Shown: positions 1 to 9,826, counted from the first letter of the stretch. The stretch is 64,000 bases of DNA from Psychromonas aquimarina ATCC BAA-1526 (GCF_000428725.1 NZ_AUAM01000028.1:1-64000), one strand, 5' to 3'. Translations and numbers: made by a program. The notes: a model not told the origin generated them from the sequence alone.

Positions 1-61
1 AAAACACCGAACGTTTCCACGTTCAGTGCTTTATATACCATCAAGGTACCCGTTAAGATAT

Positions 62-113
62 AAGCCTAAAATTGCTTAACCGAACGGCATTGTGCGGTTA
101 AGCAGGCTTTTTT
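62..113 (+). terminator. Rho-independent terminator right of an unseen gene
   Basis: The arms GCTTAACCG (74-82) and CGGTTAAGC (95-103) are perfect. They are extended outward by AAGCCT (62-67) and AGGCTT (104-109), and a T-rich run follows on the plus strand. It would end a rightward transcript entering from left of the window and probably also the leftward adhE transcript. Confidence 0.75.
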
Positions 114-132
114 ATTTAGTCGCTAAGAAAAA

Positions 133-2772
133 TTAAGCTTCTTCTTCAGCTTCTTCTACTGCTGGCGCATCAACTACGTCAACGTAGTCTTTACCGTAGT
201 AAGAAGCAAGCAACACTTCTTTCAGCTCAGAGATAAGCGGGTAACGCGGGTTTGCACCAGTACACTGGTCATCAAACGCCTGTTCAGCCAGGTCATCAAG
301 AGCCGCCAGGAAGTCAGCTTCATTAACACCAGCCGCTTGAATTGAAAGCGGGATGTTCAGCTCAGTTTTAAGTTCGTCTAACCAAGTCAGCAGTGCGTTG
401 ATTTTATCTTCAGTGTTACCTTCGTAGAAACCAAGGTGAACAGCAATTTCTGCGTAACGAGCACGTGCTTTAGGACGATCGTACTGAGAGAACGTACCCT
501 GCTTAGTTGGTTTATTAGTTGCATTGAAACGAATAGTATTCGTTAGTAGTAATGCATTTGCTAAACCGTGTGGAATGTGGAATTCATTACCGATTTTGTG
601 AGCCATTGAGTGACACACACCTAGGAATGAGTTCGCAAACGCGATACCAGCGATAGTTGCTGCATTGTGAACTTTCTCACGAGCAACTGCATCGTTTTTA
701 CCGTTGTGGTAAGAACTTGGCAGGTATTCTTTTAACAGTTTAAGAGCTTGAAGCGCCTGACCGTCAGAGTATTCGTTAGCAAGCATTGAAACGTAAGCTT
801 CAATAGCGTGAGTAACTGCATCGTAACCACCGAATGCACAAAGTGATTTCGGCATATCCATTACTAGGTTTGCATCAACAACAGCCATGTTCGGTGTTAG
901 TTCGTAATCTGCAAGCGGGTATTTCTTACCAGTTTTGTCGTCAGTAACAACGGCAAATGGTGTTACTTCAGAACCAGTACCTGAAGTAGTTGTAATACAT
1001 ACTAATTCAGCTTTAACGCCCATTTTAGGGAATTTGTAGATACGTTTACGGATATCCATAAAGCGCATTGCTAAGTCTTCGAAATCAGTTGCAGGGTGTT
1101 CGTATAGAACCCACATGATTTTCGCAGCATCCATTGGTGAACCACCACCAACAGCAAGAATTACGTCAGGGTTGAATGCGTTACAAGCAGCCGCGCCTTT
1201 CTGGATAATAGAAAGAGTCGGATCCGCTTCAACTTCATGGAATACTTCAACCATCATTCCTTTGCTTTCAAGGATTGAACGTAACTCGTCAATGTAACCG
1301 TTAGCAAACAGGAAACCATCCGTTACGATCATTGCACGCTGTTTGCCTTCTAAATCAGTCATTGCGATTGGTAATGAACCACGACGGAAGTAGATTGATT
1401 TTGGTAGTTTATGCCATAACATATTTTCAGCTCGCTTCGCAATTGTTTTAGTGTTGATCAGGTGTTGTGGACCTACGTTTTCTGAAACAGCGTTACCACT
1501 GTGTGTACCACAGCCTAACGTTAATGAAGGTGCGAAACCAAAGTTATAGATATCACCAATACCACCGTGTGATGTTGGCGAGTTAATTACGATACGACAT
1601 GCTTTCATTGCAAGACCAAACGCATCAACACGCTCAGAGTTTGCGTCCTGGTCTGTGTATAGTGCTGCTGTGTGACCAACACCACCAATATCTAGAACAA
1701 TTTGCGCTTGACGAACAGCATCTTCGTAGTTTTTCGCTTTAAACAGACCAAGAGTAGGAGATAGTTTTTCATGTGCGAACATGTTCTCTTCTTTTACTTC
1801 AAGACCTTCACCAACTAGTACTTTAGTTGAAGTTGGTACTTTAACGCCTGCAAGTTCTGCAATTGTAAATGCAGACTGACCTACGATTTTAGCGTTAAGC
1901 GCGCCGTCGATAAACATAGTGTCAGCAACTTTTTTAGTATCAGCTGCGTTCAGCATAAAGCCGCCGTACTCTTCAAGACGTGCTTTAAATTCATCATATT
2001 TAGATTCAACAACAATTGCAGCCTGCTCAGAAGCACAGATCATACCGTTATCGAATGTTTTTGACATTAGAATTGAAGATACAGCACGTTTGATATCAGC
2101 ACTTTCATCGATAACAACAGGTGTGTTACCCGCGCCAACACCGATTGCAGGGTTACCTGAAGAGTATGCTGCTTTAACCATGCCTGGGCCGCCGGTTGCA
2201 AGGATGATTGCAGTGTCGTCGTGCTTCATGATTGTATTGGTAAGTTCAAGAGAAGGGATGTCAATCCAGCCGATAATATCTTTTGGTGCGCCGGCTTCAA
2301 TCGCCGCGTCTAAAACGATTTTAGCTGCGTAGTTTGTACACTCTTTAGCACGTGGATGCGGTGCAACAATACAACCGTTACCCGTTTTAAGCGCCATTAG
2401 CGTCTTAAAAATTGCAGTAGATGTCGGGTTAGTTGTTGGTACGATTGCACAGATGATACCCATAGGCTCTGCAAGTGTAACCGTATTTAAAGATTCATTG
2501 CGTGATAACTCACCAACAGTTTTTGTGTCTGCAAAACTGTTGTAAATGAACTCAGAAGCAAAGTGATTTTTAATTACTTTATCTTCTGTGATGCCCATGC
2601 CTGTTTCTTTTACAGCCATTTTCGCAAGTTCGATACGGTGAGTTGACACTTTAAGTGCTGCAACACGGAAGATTTCATCAACTTTTTCCTGTGAAAAGGT
2701 TGCGTACTCTGCTTGAGCGACTTTAACGCGCGCAATCAGAGCTTCTAAATCAGCAACTGTGCTTACTGTCAT
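133..2772 (-). CDS. adhE: Bifunctional acetaldehyde-CoA/alcohol dehydrogenase AdhE
   Basis: Reduces acetyl-CoA to acetaldehyde and then ethanol with NADH, regenerating NAD+ in fermentation; family members form cytosolic filaments (spirosomes). The N-terminal half (about 1-440) is an aldehyde dehydrogenase with the catalytic cysteine in FDNGMICASEQ. The C-terminal half (about 450-865) is an iron-dependent alcohol dehydrogenase with the metal-site histidines in DAVTHAIEAY and HSMAHKIGNEFHIPHG. Length is about 879 residues, close to the E. coli protein (891). The ATG at 2772 is chosen over an upstream in-frame codon because GGAG lies 6 bases before it and the protein then begins MTVST, like homologues. 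The tail is very acidic. The gene stands alone, with an FNR-like box about 130 bases upstream that suggests anaerobic induction. Confidence 0.97.
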   Translation of the reverse strand: MTVSTVADLEALIARVKVAQAEYATFSQEKVDEIFRVAALKVSTHRIELAKMAVKETGMGITEDKVIKNHFASEFIYNSFADTKTVGELSRNESLNTVTLAEPMGIICAIVPTTNPTSTAIFKTLMALKTGNGCIVAPHPRAKECTNYAAKIVLDAAIEAGAPKDIIGWIDIPSLELTNTIMKHDDTAIILATGGPGMVKAAYSSGNPAIGVGAGNTPVVIDESADIKRAVSSILMSKTFDNGMICASEQAAIVVESKYDEFKARLEEYGGFMLNAADTKKVADTMFIDGALNAKIVGQSAFTIAELAGVKVPTSTKVLVGEGLEVKEENMFAHEKLSPTLGLFKAKNYEDAVRQAQIVLDIGGVGHTAALYTDQDANSERVDAFGLAMKACRIVINSPTSHGGIGDIYNFGFAPSLTLGCGTHSGNAVSENVGPQHLINTKTIAKRAENMLWHKLPKSIYFRRGSLPIAMTDLEGKQRAMIVTDGFLFANGYIDELRSILESKGMMVEVFHEVEADPTLSIIQKGAAACNAFNPDVILAVGGGSPMDAAKIMWVLYEHPATDFEDLAMRFMDIRKRIYKFPKMGVKAELVCITTTSGTGSEVTPFAVVTDDKTGKKYPLADYELTPNMAVVDANLVMDMPKSLCAFGGYDAVTHAIEAYVSMLANEYSDGQALQALKLLKEYLPSSYHNGKNDAVAREKVHNAATIAGIAFANSFLGVCHSMAHKIGNEFHIPHGLANALLLTNTIRFNATNKPTKQGTFSQYDRPKARARYAEIAVHLGFYEGNTEDKINALLTWLDELKTELNIPLSIQAAGVNEADFLAALDDLAEQAFDDQCTGANPRYPLISELKEVLLASYYGKDYVDVVDAPAVEEAEEEA

Positions 2773-2899
2773 ATATTTCTCCAAAGATTTATAAAATTAA
2801 AAAGTTAAAAATGTTTTAATAAAACTAAGTCTTCTTTGCGAAAACTTATCTTAGTAAAAAACTTTCACATTGATTATAGAAATTTGCATTTTTGACGTA

Positions 2900-2913
2900 T
2901 TGATCGAGATCAT
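2900..2913. promoter_or_regulatory. FNR-like box upstream of adhE
   Basis: TTGATCGAGATCAT matches the FNR consensus TTGAT-N4-ATCAA at 9 of 10 defined positions. It lies about 130 bases upstream of the adhE start, a plausible place for an anaerobic activator. It is inferred from sequence only. The rest of the gap 2773-3166 shows no convincing gene. Confidence 0.55.
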
Positions 2914-3166
2914 ATGTAAGTAAGTTACAAAAAGAGTGCAAATATCCAAGCTGGTGCAAATTATTGCCCCGCATGCTGCAGCAAATGTGGTGTTTTATAA
3001 CGTGAAAGCTGCTGTATTTCAAGTGCTCTTAAGTAAATGCTGCAAAATTGTAATTTTATTACATCTTTCCGCTTTGTTGTTATGCAGTTTGACCAAAAAA
3101 GTCTTTGCGTACAGGCGGAAGCGGTAATAAGCTCACTGCTTATTTTAATCATAAGGTGAAATTTTT

Positions 3167-4225
3167 ATGTCCAATGTTTCGGCTTCCGGCCGCTCTGTAT
3201 TAATTTTTGCCGCCATTGTTATCTCCCTGGCCGGGATAAAAATCGCAGCTCCGATTGTGGTGCCGTTTCTGCTGTCTCTGTTTGTGGCTATTATCTGTAA
3301 TCCGGCAATTAACTTTTTAGCTGAACGCAGGGTGCCGCGCGGCATTGCTATTACCATTGTGATTGTGCTGATCTTTTCACTGTTTATTGTCTTAGGCGGT
3401 ATTATCGGCAGCTCAGTCAATGAATTTAGACAGGCAATACCTGCTTATGAAGAAAAGTTATCCAGTGAGATCAGCTGGGTACTGGTATGGATGAGCCAGT
3501 ACAATATTTCGCTTTCTTTAACGGAAATACGTGAGTACTTTGATCCTGCTAAAGTGATGACCTTAGTAACCACAACCTTAAGCGGATTCAGCAGTGTGTT
3601 AGGCAATGTATTCCTATTGTTACTGACTGTGGTATTTATGCTTTCAGAGGGGCAGGGATTTGCTAAAAAGCTACATGCTGCATTTGATGATTCAGTACGT
3701 AAAGAAAAAAGTTTAGATCATTTCTTAAAATCAGTTAATCAGTATATGGCGATAAAAACGATTATCAGCCTGGCGACAGGTTTAATTATCGGCTCTGTTT
3801 TATGGCTGATGGGAGTTGATTTCTATATATTGTGGGCGCTGCTGGCTTTTTTACTCAACTATATTCCTAATATAGGTTCAATCATTGCTGCTGTTCCCGC
3901 GGTTATTTTAACTTTTTTACAATTAGGGGTGGGATCTGCAGCTGTTGTGATTGCTCTGTTTGTCAGCGTTAATATGGTGATGGGCAGTATTATTGAGCCT
4001 AAATTCATGGGACGCAGTTTAGGGCTGTCAACATTAGTGGTGTTTTTATCATTAATCTTCTGGGGCTGGTTATTAGGTATGGTCGGTATGTTATTATCGG
4101 TTCCCTTAACTATGATTTTTAAAATCGCTTTGGAAAATAGCGATGACGGGCGCTGGTTTGCAGTTTTATTGAGCTCGGATCATGAGATAGACGAATTACA
4201 GACAATTACTCAACAAGATAAGTAA
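3167..4225 (+). CDS. AI-2E family transporter (PerM/TqsA-like permease)
   Basis: A 352-residue inner-membrane protein of the AI-2E transporter family. Members export varied small solutes (autoinducer-2 in the TqsA case, sodium in others), so the substrate cannot be read from sequence. Hydrophobic segments are visible at about 10-45, 60-85, 140-165, 205-240, 240-275 and 275-320. Between the first and second halves is a soluble stretch (about 85-140), as is usual in this family. The conserved pattern LNYIPNIGSIIAAVPA, typical of these permeases, lies near residue 230. The downstream methyltransferase starts 2 bases after the stop, so the two are probably cotranscribed. There is nothing in the context to assign a ligand. 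Confidence 0.85.
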   Translation: MSNVSASGRSVLIFAAIVISLAGIKIAAPIVVPFLLSLFVAIICNPAINFLAERRVPRGIAITIVIVLIFSLFIVLGGIIGSSVNEFRQAIPAYEEKLSSEISWVLVWMSQYNISLSLTEIREYFDPAKVMTLVTTTLSGFSSVLGNVFLLLLTVVFMLSEGQGFAKKLHAAFDDSVRKEKSLDHFLKSVNQYMAIKTIISLATGLIIGSVLWLMGVDFYILWALLAFLLNYIPNIGSIIAAVPAVILTFLQLGVGSAAVVIALFVSVNMVMGSIIEPKFMGRSLGLSTLVVFLSLIFWGWLLGMVGMLLSVPLTMIFKIALENSDDGRWFAVLLSSDHEIDELQTITQQDK

Positions 4226-4227
4226 AG

Positions 4228-5142
4228 ATGAAAATATTAGAACATATCAACTGGCAGCAGGTAAGCAGTAAACAGGAAAATGAACTGCAGCGGTTATTTC
4301 ACGGACGGGGTTTTTGTTTTCCGGAATACACTTTTATTAATATTGACTGGTTATCTCCGGTGCTGTTAATTATTTTGTATAAAGAAGTGGAATCTGACTG
4401 GTTGGAAGAATTAAGTAACGAGTTACTTAAAAAGATGACTGACAGCGGTTTTGACGTTAAAAGTGTCCAGGTTCAGTACCGATGCCGCGATTTTGCACCG
4501 ACAGAAGTGCTTTTTGGCGAGTCTATTACGGATCTGATCGCTGCTGAAAATAAGCTTAAGTACAAAATTAATTTAGGTAAGAACCAAAACTACGGTATTT
4601 TCTTAGATATGAAAAACGGCCGTACCTGGCTCCAGGAAAACAGCCGCGGAAAACGTGTATTGAATCTGTTCTCATATACCTGTGCATTTTCCAATGCTGC
4701 AGTTGCCGGAGGAGCGGAGCAGGTTATCAACCTTGATATGAGTAAGTCAGCACTTGCTGTTGGTCGAGACAACCACAGGATAAACGGGCATGAGCTGGAT
4801 AAGATAAAGTATCTAGGACATGATCTGTTTAAGTCCTGGGGTAAGGTTAAGCGTCTTGGGCCCTACGATATTGTTATTGCAGATCCGCCTTCACTGCAGA
4901 AAGGCAGCGTGAATATCAAACGTGATTACCCTAAAATCATTCGCCGCTTACCGGAGTTGTTAAATAAAGGCGGTCTGGCTTTATTATGTTTAAATTCGCC
5001 GGATCTGGATTTTCAGTTTTTAACAGATACGATTGAAAGCGAGTGCCCCCAGGCAAAAATCATTAAAAAGATCACTCCTCCTGACGAGTTTAAGAATATA
5101 AACCCGGATCACGGCTTAAAGTGTCTTCTGATTGAACTGTAA
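4228..5142 (+). CDS. Class I SAM-dependent methyltransferase, RlmI-like catalytic domain
   Basis: A 304-residue protein. The second half (about 115-300) resembles the catalytic part of the COG1092 family of rRNA cytosine-5 methyltransferases (RlmI/RlmK type). The sequence NYGIFLDMKNGR is followed by a SAM-binding motif, RVLNLFSYTCAFSNAA, then the acidic motif INLDMS and the DPPSLQKG motif. The N-terminal PUA domain of RlmI is absent; residues 1-110 are a different, short region. The RNA target is therefore uncertain, and it could be a small-molecule or protein methyltransferase. It starts 2 bases after the AI-2E gene, suggesting translational coupling. A long hairpin follows its stop codon. 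Confidence 0.8.
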   Translation: MKILEHINWQQVSSKQENELQRLFHGRGFCFPEYTFINIDWLSPVLLIILYKEVESDWLEELSNELLKKMTDSGFDVKSVQVQYRCRDFAPTEVLFGESITDLIAAENKLKYKINLGKNQNYGIFLDMKNGRTWLQENSRGKRVLNLFSYTCAFSNAAVAGGAEQVINLDMSKSALAVGRDNHRINGHELDKIKYLGHDLFKSWGKVKRLGPYDIVIADPPSLQKGSVNIKRDYPKIIRRLPELLNKGGLALLCLNSPDLDFQFLTDTIESECPQAKIIKKITPPDEFKNINPDHGLKCLLIEL

Positions 5143-5149
5143 GCATATT

Positions 5150-5199
5150 TATAGCCAAGCCATTTGAAGATACAGGAATCTTCAAGTGGTTTGGCTATA
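5150..5199. repeat. Long imperfect hairpin after the methyltransferase gene
   Basis: The left arm at 5150-5171 pairs with the right arm at 5178-5199 over 22 positions around a 6-base loop (ACAGGA). The only two imperfect pairs are G-T wobbles. No T run follows, so it is not a classical terminator. It may be an intergenic repeat unit or an RNA 3'-end structure. The rest of the gap to 5446 is AT-rich leader with no other feature I can support. Confidence 0.6.
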
Positions 5200-5446
5200 A
5201 CTGTAAACCTGTGATTAATTCATCGTTTTACAGAACTCATTTACACCCCTTTAATTTTTGTTTTAAAACAAGTTTTGCGCAATAACTTGTAGCTCGAAAG
5301 TAATATTTGCGACTAAACCACACTTTTATCACGGAATTAATCCTAAGTTGTTCTACCTTTAGCCTGTTATTTATATTTCTTATATATATCACAATTACAT
5401 CTGCGCCTTCGCGACGGCTGAATTTGTGTTTAACAGGAGTGTTAGA

Positions 5447-6913
5447 ATGGATGCTTACAGTGCAGTTAGGATGAAAATAGGGCGTTTATTAAGTCTCTTT
5501 TTTATATTCAGCAGTTTTTTCCTGGTGTTGTCAGGTAATGTCAATGCAGCCCCTAAGCCGCATATCTTAAAACCCTTTGCTTCATTAAGTAAAGAGAGCC
5601 AGGAGTGTGCTGCCTGCCATAAAGAGAAAAATCCAAGTATTTATGCGCAGTGGGGACGCTCCAAACATTACGGTGCGAATGTCGGCTGTTTTGAATGCCA
5701 CAGTGCTGACAAAGGTGATAAAGACGCCATTACCCATGAAGGTCAGTTGATTTCTGTGATAGTTTCACCAACCGACTGTGCACAGTGCCATAGCGCTGAG
5801 GTGGATGAATTCACTAAAAGTCACCATGCTAAAGCCGGTCAGATTATGGGGTCACTGGACAATATGTTAGCAGAAGTTGTTGAAGGTGCGCTGACCTTCC
5901 ATGGTGAGTCTCCTGCTGCTGTAAACGGCTGCTGGCAGTGTCACGGCAGTGAGGTAAAAGTACTGCCTAACGGTGATTTAGATCCGACCACCTGGCCGAA
6001 TACCGGTATCGGCCGTATTAACCCTGACGGTTCATTAGGCGCCTGTACTGCCTGTCATCAGCGTCATGAATTTTCAGTTGAGCAGGCCCGCCGCCCTGAA
6101 GCATGCGGTAAGTGTCATCTAGGACCGGATCATCCGCAGAAAGAGGTTTATGAAGAGTCTAAACACGGTATTAACTTCTATGCCAATGTGGATCGTATGA
6201 ACCTTGATTCAGCAAAATGGATCCCGGGTGAAGATTATGATGCGGCTCCTACCTGTGCGACCTGTCATATGTCGGCAACACGCGAGCTGGCATTGACCCA
6301 TGATGTTGGTGATCGTATCAGCTGGACATTACGTCCTGCTATTTCTGAAAAAATCGATGCTAAATCACTGGCCGCCGGAAAAGAAGTTAAGAGCTGGGAA
6401 GCACGCCGTGCGGATATGCAGAATGTCTGTGAGTCCTGCCACTCTAAATCGATGATTGACAGCTTTTATCAGCAGTTTGACTCACTGGTTAACTTGTATA
6501 ACGATAAATTTGCAAGGCCAGGTGCGGGGCTGATGAAATTCCTGAAAGAGAATGAGTTAATCACGGCACAGCCTTTTGATGAAAAAATAGAGTGGACCTG
6601 GTTCTACCTCTGGCATCACGAAGGCCGTCGGGCTCGTCATGGTGCTGCTATGCAGGCACCCGATTATACGCAGTGGCATGGTATGTACGAAGTAGCGGAA
6701 CGTTTCTATATGGAGCTTATTCCTGAGTTTGAAGAGATTTTACATAAAGCTGAAGTCGCCGGTAAAAAAGAGCAGGCCGAAGCAGGGCGTAAAATGCTGG
6801 AAGAAGTTTTATCGCGCCCTGAGCATGCCTGGTTTACCGGTAAGGAGCCGGAAGAGGTGAAAGCCGCGCGTAAGAAAGCGCAGAAAGAGTTCCAGCGCCG
6901 TTACTTACAATAG
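5447..6913 (+). CDS. hao: Octaheme hydroxylamine-oxidoreductase-like cytochrome c (Hao family)
   Basis: A periplasmic multiheme cytochrome of about 488 residues with a signal peptide ending near NVNAAPKP. It has exactly eight CxxCH motifs: CAACH, CFECH, CAQCH, CWQCH, CTACH, CGKCH, CATCH and CESCH. The C-terminal helical part carries HHEGRRARHGAAM and PDYTQWHG, typical of Hao proteins. In ammonia oxidisers the family oxidises hydroxylamine. The version found beside NapC/NirT-type partners in anaerobes (epsilon-Hao) is thought to work in reduction of nitrite or hydroxylamine. The ATG at 5447 is preferred over a GTG at 5426 because AGGAG lies 7 bases before it. The tetraheme gene follows after a terminator-like hairpin. 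The direction of the reaction here is inferred from the neighbour, not proven. Confidence 0.88.
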   Translation: MDAYSAVRMKIGRLLSLFFIFSSFFLVLSGNVNAAPKPHILKPFASLSKESQECAACHKEKNPSIYAQWGRSKHYGANVGCFECHSADKGDKDAITHEGQLISVIVSPTDCAQCHSAEVDEFTKSHHAKAGQIMGSLDNMLAEVVEGALTFHGESPAAVNGCWQCHGSEVKVLPNGDLDPTTWPNTGIGRINPDGSLGACTACHQRHEFSVEQARRPEACGKCHLGPDHPQKEVYEESKHGINFYANVDRMNLDSAKWIPGEDYDAAPTCATCHMSATRELALTHDVGDRISWTLRPAISEKIDAKSLAAGKEVKSWEARRADMQNVCESCHSKSMIDSFYQQFDSLVNLYNDKFARPGAGLMKFLKENELITAQPFDEKIEWTWFYLWHHEGRRARHGAAMQAPDYTQWHGMYEVAERFYMELIPEFEEILHKAEVAGKKEQAEAGRKMLEEVLSRPEHAWFTGKEPEEVKAARKKAQKEFQRRYLQ

Positions 6914-6923
6914 TAACTAGTCC

Positions 6924-6954
6924 AGCCGCTTACGGGTAAGGTAAGCGGCTTTTT
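6924..6954 (+). terminator. Terminator or attenuator between hao and the tetraheme gene
   Basis: AGCCGCTTAC (6924-6933) pairs perfectly with GTAAGCGGCT (6941-6950) and is followed by TTTT. It sits between two genes expected to act together, so it may reduce rather than abolish expression of the second gene. Confidence 0.75.
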
Positions 6955-6981
6955 GCTGCGGAACTGAAAGGAGTCAGATTT

Positions 6982-7584
6982 ATGCCTAAAGATGCATTAA
7001 ATCGTAAACAGAAGTTGTGGCGCTTGTTAAAAAAGCCCTGGTTATTAGGTTTACCTGTTGGTCTTTTTGTTTTAGCTGCTTTTATGCTTGTCGGCGCGGG
7101 CAGCTTCCAGGTAATGATGAAAGTCACTAATGCTAATGAATTTTGTTACAGCTGTCATATTGGTATGGATACCATTGTTGAAGAGTATCAGGCATCTGTA
7201 CATTTTCAGAAAACCGAAAATGGAGAGGTGCGTGCGGGCTGCGCCGACTGCCATGTACCTAGGGAATTTGTCGATAAGCTGATTGTTAAAACCAAAGCGA
7301 CAGCTGATATCTGGTATATGATCACCGGCAAAATTAATATGCATAATTTTGAAGACGAACGTCCGAGAATGGCGGAGCATGTCTGGAATGATATGGTTGC
7401 TAATGATTCTAGAAACTGCCGTTACTGTCATGAAGAATCCTCGCTGTTATCGGAGGAACGCCCGCAGCGGGCCAGACTCAACCATAAGCGCTTAAACAGT
7501 CATGGTGATACCTGTATCGACTGTCATTATGGAATTGCCCATAAGCGCCCGGAGAAGGCCTATACTGCCGAGAAAAAAGATTAG
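6982..7584 (+). CDS. NapC/NirT-family tetraheme c-type cytochrome (quinol dehydrogenase)
   Basis: A 200-residue membrane-anchored cytochrome. One N-terminal transmembrane helix (about 20-43) is followed by four heme motifs: CYSCH, CADCH, CRYCH and CIDCH. This is the NapC/NirT/NrfH architecture, which takes electrons from membrane quinol and passes them to a periplasmic reductase. Its position 68 bases after the octaheme gene makes that protein the likely partner, comparable to HaoC-HaoA pairs. The start has a good ribosome site (AAAGGAG). A strong terminator follows. The alternative, that it serves another periplasmic reductase encoded elsewhere, cannot be excluded. Confidence 0.9.
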   Translation: MPKDALNRKQKLWRLLKKPWLLGLPVGLFVLAAFMLVGAGSFQVMMKVTNANEFCYSCHIGMDTIVEEYQASVHFQKTENGEVRAGCADCHVPREFVDKLIVKTKATADIWYMITGKINMHNFEDERPRMAEHVWNDMVANDSRNCRYCHEESSLLSEERPQRARLNHKRLNSHGDTCIDCHYGIAHKRPEKAYTAEKKD

Positions 7585-7604
7585 CAGTTAACTGCGTCGT
7601 ATAT

Positions 7605-7642
7605 AAAAAAGCCCCGCTCTGGTTAACCAGGCGGGGCTTTTT
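7605..7642. terminator. Bidirectional terminator between the tetraheme gene and pta
   Basis: GCCCCGC (7611-7617) and GCGGGGC (7631-7637) form the stem, flanked by AAAAAA on the left and TTTTT on the right. It can serve the converging transcripts from both sides. Confidence 0.85.
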
Positions 7643-7663
7643 AAGTTCTGCTAAATACTAAGC

Positions 7664-9826
7664 TTAAGCTTCAGCAGCCGCTTTTTCATCAGCCTGAGTA
7701 GCCTGAATTGCGGTTAATGCGATTGTGTAGACAATGTCGTCAACCAGTGCACCACGAGATAAGTCGTTAACCGGTTTACGCATACCCTGAAGCATTGGAC
7801 CGATACTGATCAGATCCGCACTACGCTGTACCGCTTTGTAAGTTGTATTACCTGTATTTAAGTCAGGGAAGATAAATACAGTCGCTTTACCGGCAACAGG
7901 GCTGTTAGGCGCTTTGCTTTGGGCAACATTCTCCATCACAGCCGCATCATATTGAAGCGGGCCGTCAATTAGAAGATCCGGGCGGCGTTCCTGAGCGATT
8001 TTAGTTGCTTCACGTACTTTTTCAACATCGCTGCCGGCACCAGAAGTACCCGTTGAGTAGCTGATCATAGCAACTTTCGGATCGATACCGAATGCGATTG
8101 CTGAATCTGCTGACTGAATAGCGATATCTGCAAGCTGCTCGGCTGTCGGATCCGGGTTGATTGCACAGTCACCGTAAACTAATACCTGATCAGGAAGAAG
8201 CATAAAGAAGATAGAAGATACCAGGCTTGCATCCGGTGCCGTTTTAACTAACTGCAGCGGCGGACGAATAGTGTTTGCTGTGGTATGAACGGCACCTGAT
8301 ACAAGACCGGAAACTTCATTTTCAGCCAGCATCATGGTACCCAGTACAACCGTATCCTGCAGCTGCTCGCGGGCAACAACTTCAGTAAGACCTTTGGCTT
8401 TACGCAGTTCAACCATAGGTGCAACGTAATTATCAATAACATCAACCGGGTTGATAATTTCAACATCATCGGTCAGTTCAATTCCCTGCTGTGTTGCGAT
8501 GCGGTGAATCTCTTCCGGGTTACCTAATAAAACCGGTTTTGCAATACCGCGCTGTGCACAGATAAGGGCCGCCTGAATGGTACGGGGCTCTTCACCTTCA
8601 GGCAGTACGATGCGCTGGCTGGTTTTACGTGCAAGCTCTGTTAAGTGGTAACGGAATGCCGGCGGCGACAGACGGCGTGTTAATGAAGAATCTTCAGTCA
8701 GCGTATTTAACCAGTGTTTGTCGATATGGCTGGCAATATATTCCTGTACTTTTTCGATACGCTCAATATCATCAACTGGAATTTCCATATTGAAGTTCTG
8801 CAGGCGCTGCGCTGTCTGCCAGGTATTGCTCTTGATTAATAAAATCGGTAAACCTGACTCCATGGCACGGCTGCACAGTTTCATTACTTCTTCTTCCGGC
8901 GGGTAGTCACCAGTCAGCAGTAAACAGCCGATTTTCATGCCGTTCATTACAGCTAAACATGCTGCGATAATCACGTCACTACGGTCACCTGAAGTTACCA
9001 GCATTGAACCCGCTTTAAAGTGCTCAACCATATTTGGAATTGAACGGGCACAGAAAGTAACACTGTGTAAACGACGGTTATCAAGATCACCTTCATTTAA
9101 GATTTGTGCTTCCAGGTGAGTTGCCAGATCTTTTACACGCGGCGCAATCAGATCTGCGCTCCATGGAATACAGCCCAGGATCGGCAGCGGGCTTTTGCTG
9201 AACATTTGCAGTACTTCCAGGTTGTTATTAATAACACCATCTGGAATATCAAACATTTCCGTTAAATCAGGGCGTGATTTATCATTTTCATCGACCGGCG
9301 CGCCGACTTTGTTAATGATGCAGCCGGCAATACGTTTGTTCTTTTTACCGCCGAAAGAAGAGACAGCAATTTCCATGCGTTCTTTTAACTGCTGTGAAGA
9401 GTCGTTGCTTGGATGGGTAACAAATACCATTTCAGCGCCTAATGCTTTGGCGATGCTGTAGTTGATTTCATTAGCAAACTGATGCTTGTCTGTTGGTACT
9501 AGGCCTTCAACAATAATTACATCACTTTCTTTGGTGCCTTCACGAAAACGTTCAACGATATTTTCTAACAGATCAGAAGTTCTGCCTGAAGAGATAAGGT
9601 TTTCTGCGTATTTTATTGAAAACGGTTCAGGCGGATTTAACGATGAACCGTTACGCAGAGTTGTGGTTGAACGCTCTGGTCCGGTATCACCTGGACGAGG
9701 CTGAGCAATCGGTTTGAAGAAGTTAACTGCAACGCCTTGACGCTCCATTGCACGGACCATTCCAAGACTGACAGAAGTAACACCGACACCGGAACCGATG
9801 GGAATCAGCATAATTGTACGAGACAT
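7664..9826 (-). CDS. pta: Phosphate acetyltransferase
   Basis: Converts acetyl-CoA and phosphate to acetyl phosphate and CoA, the first step of acetate formation. At 720 residues this is the long enterobacterial form. It has an N-terminal P-loop-type domain beginning [15 protein letters not shown], a central DRTGG-type region (about 230-340) and the C-terminal catalytic domain (about 390-710). The catalytic domain carries [20 protein letters not shown] and [16 protein letters not shown]. An AAGGAA ribosome site precedes the ATG. It lies 73 bases downstream of ackA on the same strand, the usual ackA-pta operon order. Nothing is missing or unusual. Confidence 0.97.
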   Translation of the reverse strand: MSRTIMLIPIGSGVGVTSVSLGMVRAMERQGVAVNFFKPIAQPRPGDTGPERSTTTLRNGSSLNPPEPFSIKYAENLISSGRTSDLLENIVERFREGTKESDVIIVEGLVPTDKHQFANEINYSIAKALGAEMVFVTHPSNDSSQQLKERMEIAVSSFGGKKNKRIAGCIINKVGAPVDENDKSRPDLTEMFDIPDGVINNNLEVLQMFSKSPLPILGCIPWSADLIAPRVKDLATHLEAQILNEGDLDNRRLHSVTFCARSIPNMVEHFKAGSMLVTSGDRSDVIIAACLAVMNGMKIGCLLLTGDYPPEEEVMKLCSRAMESGLPILLIKSNTWQTAQRLQNFNMEIPVDDIERIEKVQEYIASHIDKHWLNTLTEDSSLTRRLSPPAFRYHLTELARKTSQRIVLPEGEEPRTIQAALICAQRGIAKPVLLGNPEEIHRIATQQGIELTDDVEIINPVDVIDNYVAPMVELRKAKGLTEVVAREQLQDTVVLGTMMLAENEVSGLVSGAVHTTANTIRPPLQLVKTAPDASLVSSIFFMLLPDQVLVYGDCAINPDPTAEQLADIAIQSADSAIAFGIDPKVAMISYSTGTSGAGSDVEKVREATKIAQERRPDLLIDGPLQYDAAVMENVAQSKAPNSPVAGKATVFIFPDLNTGNTTYKAVQRSADLISIGPMLQGMRKPVNDLSRGALVDDIVYTIALTAIQATQADEKAAAEA

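Noticed and set aside
2936-3127. 63-codon ORF between adhE and the AI-2E gene
   Set aside because: It has no clear ribosome site, biased composition and overlaps an ORF on the other strand; it looks like chance coding in a regulatory gap.
3145-3420. 91-codon minus-strand ORF over the AI-2E gene
   Set aside because: It lies inside a well-supported membrane-protein gene and has low-complexity Thr/Ile composition typical of an antisense shadow.
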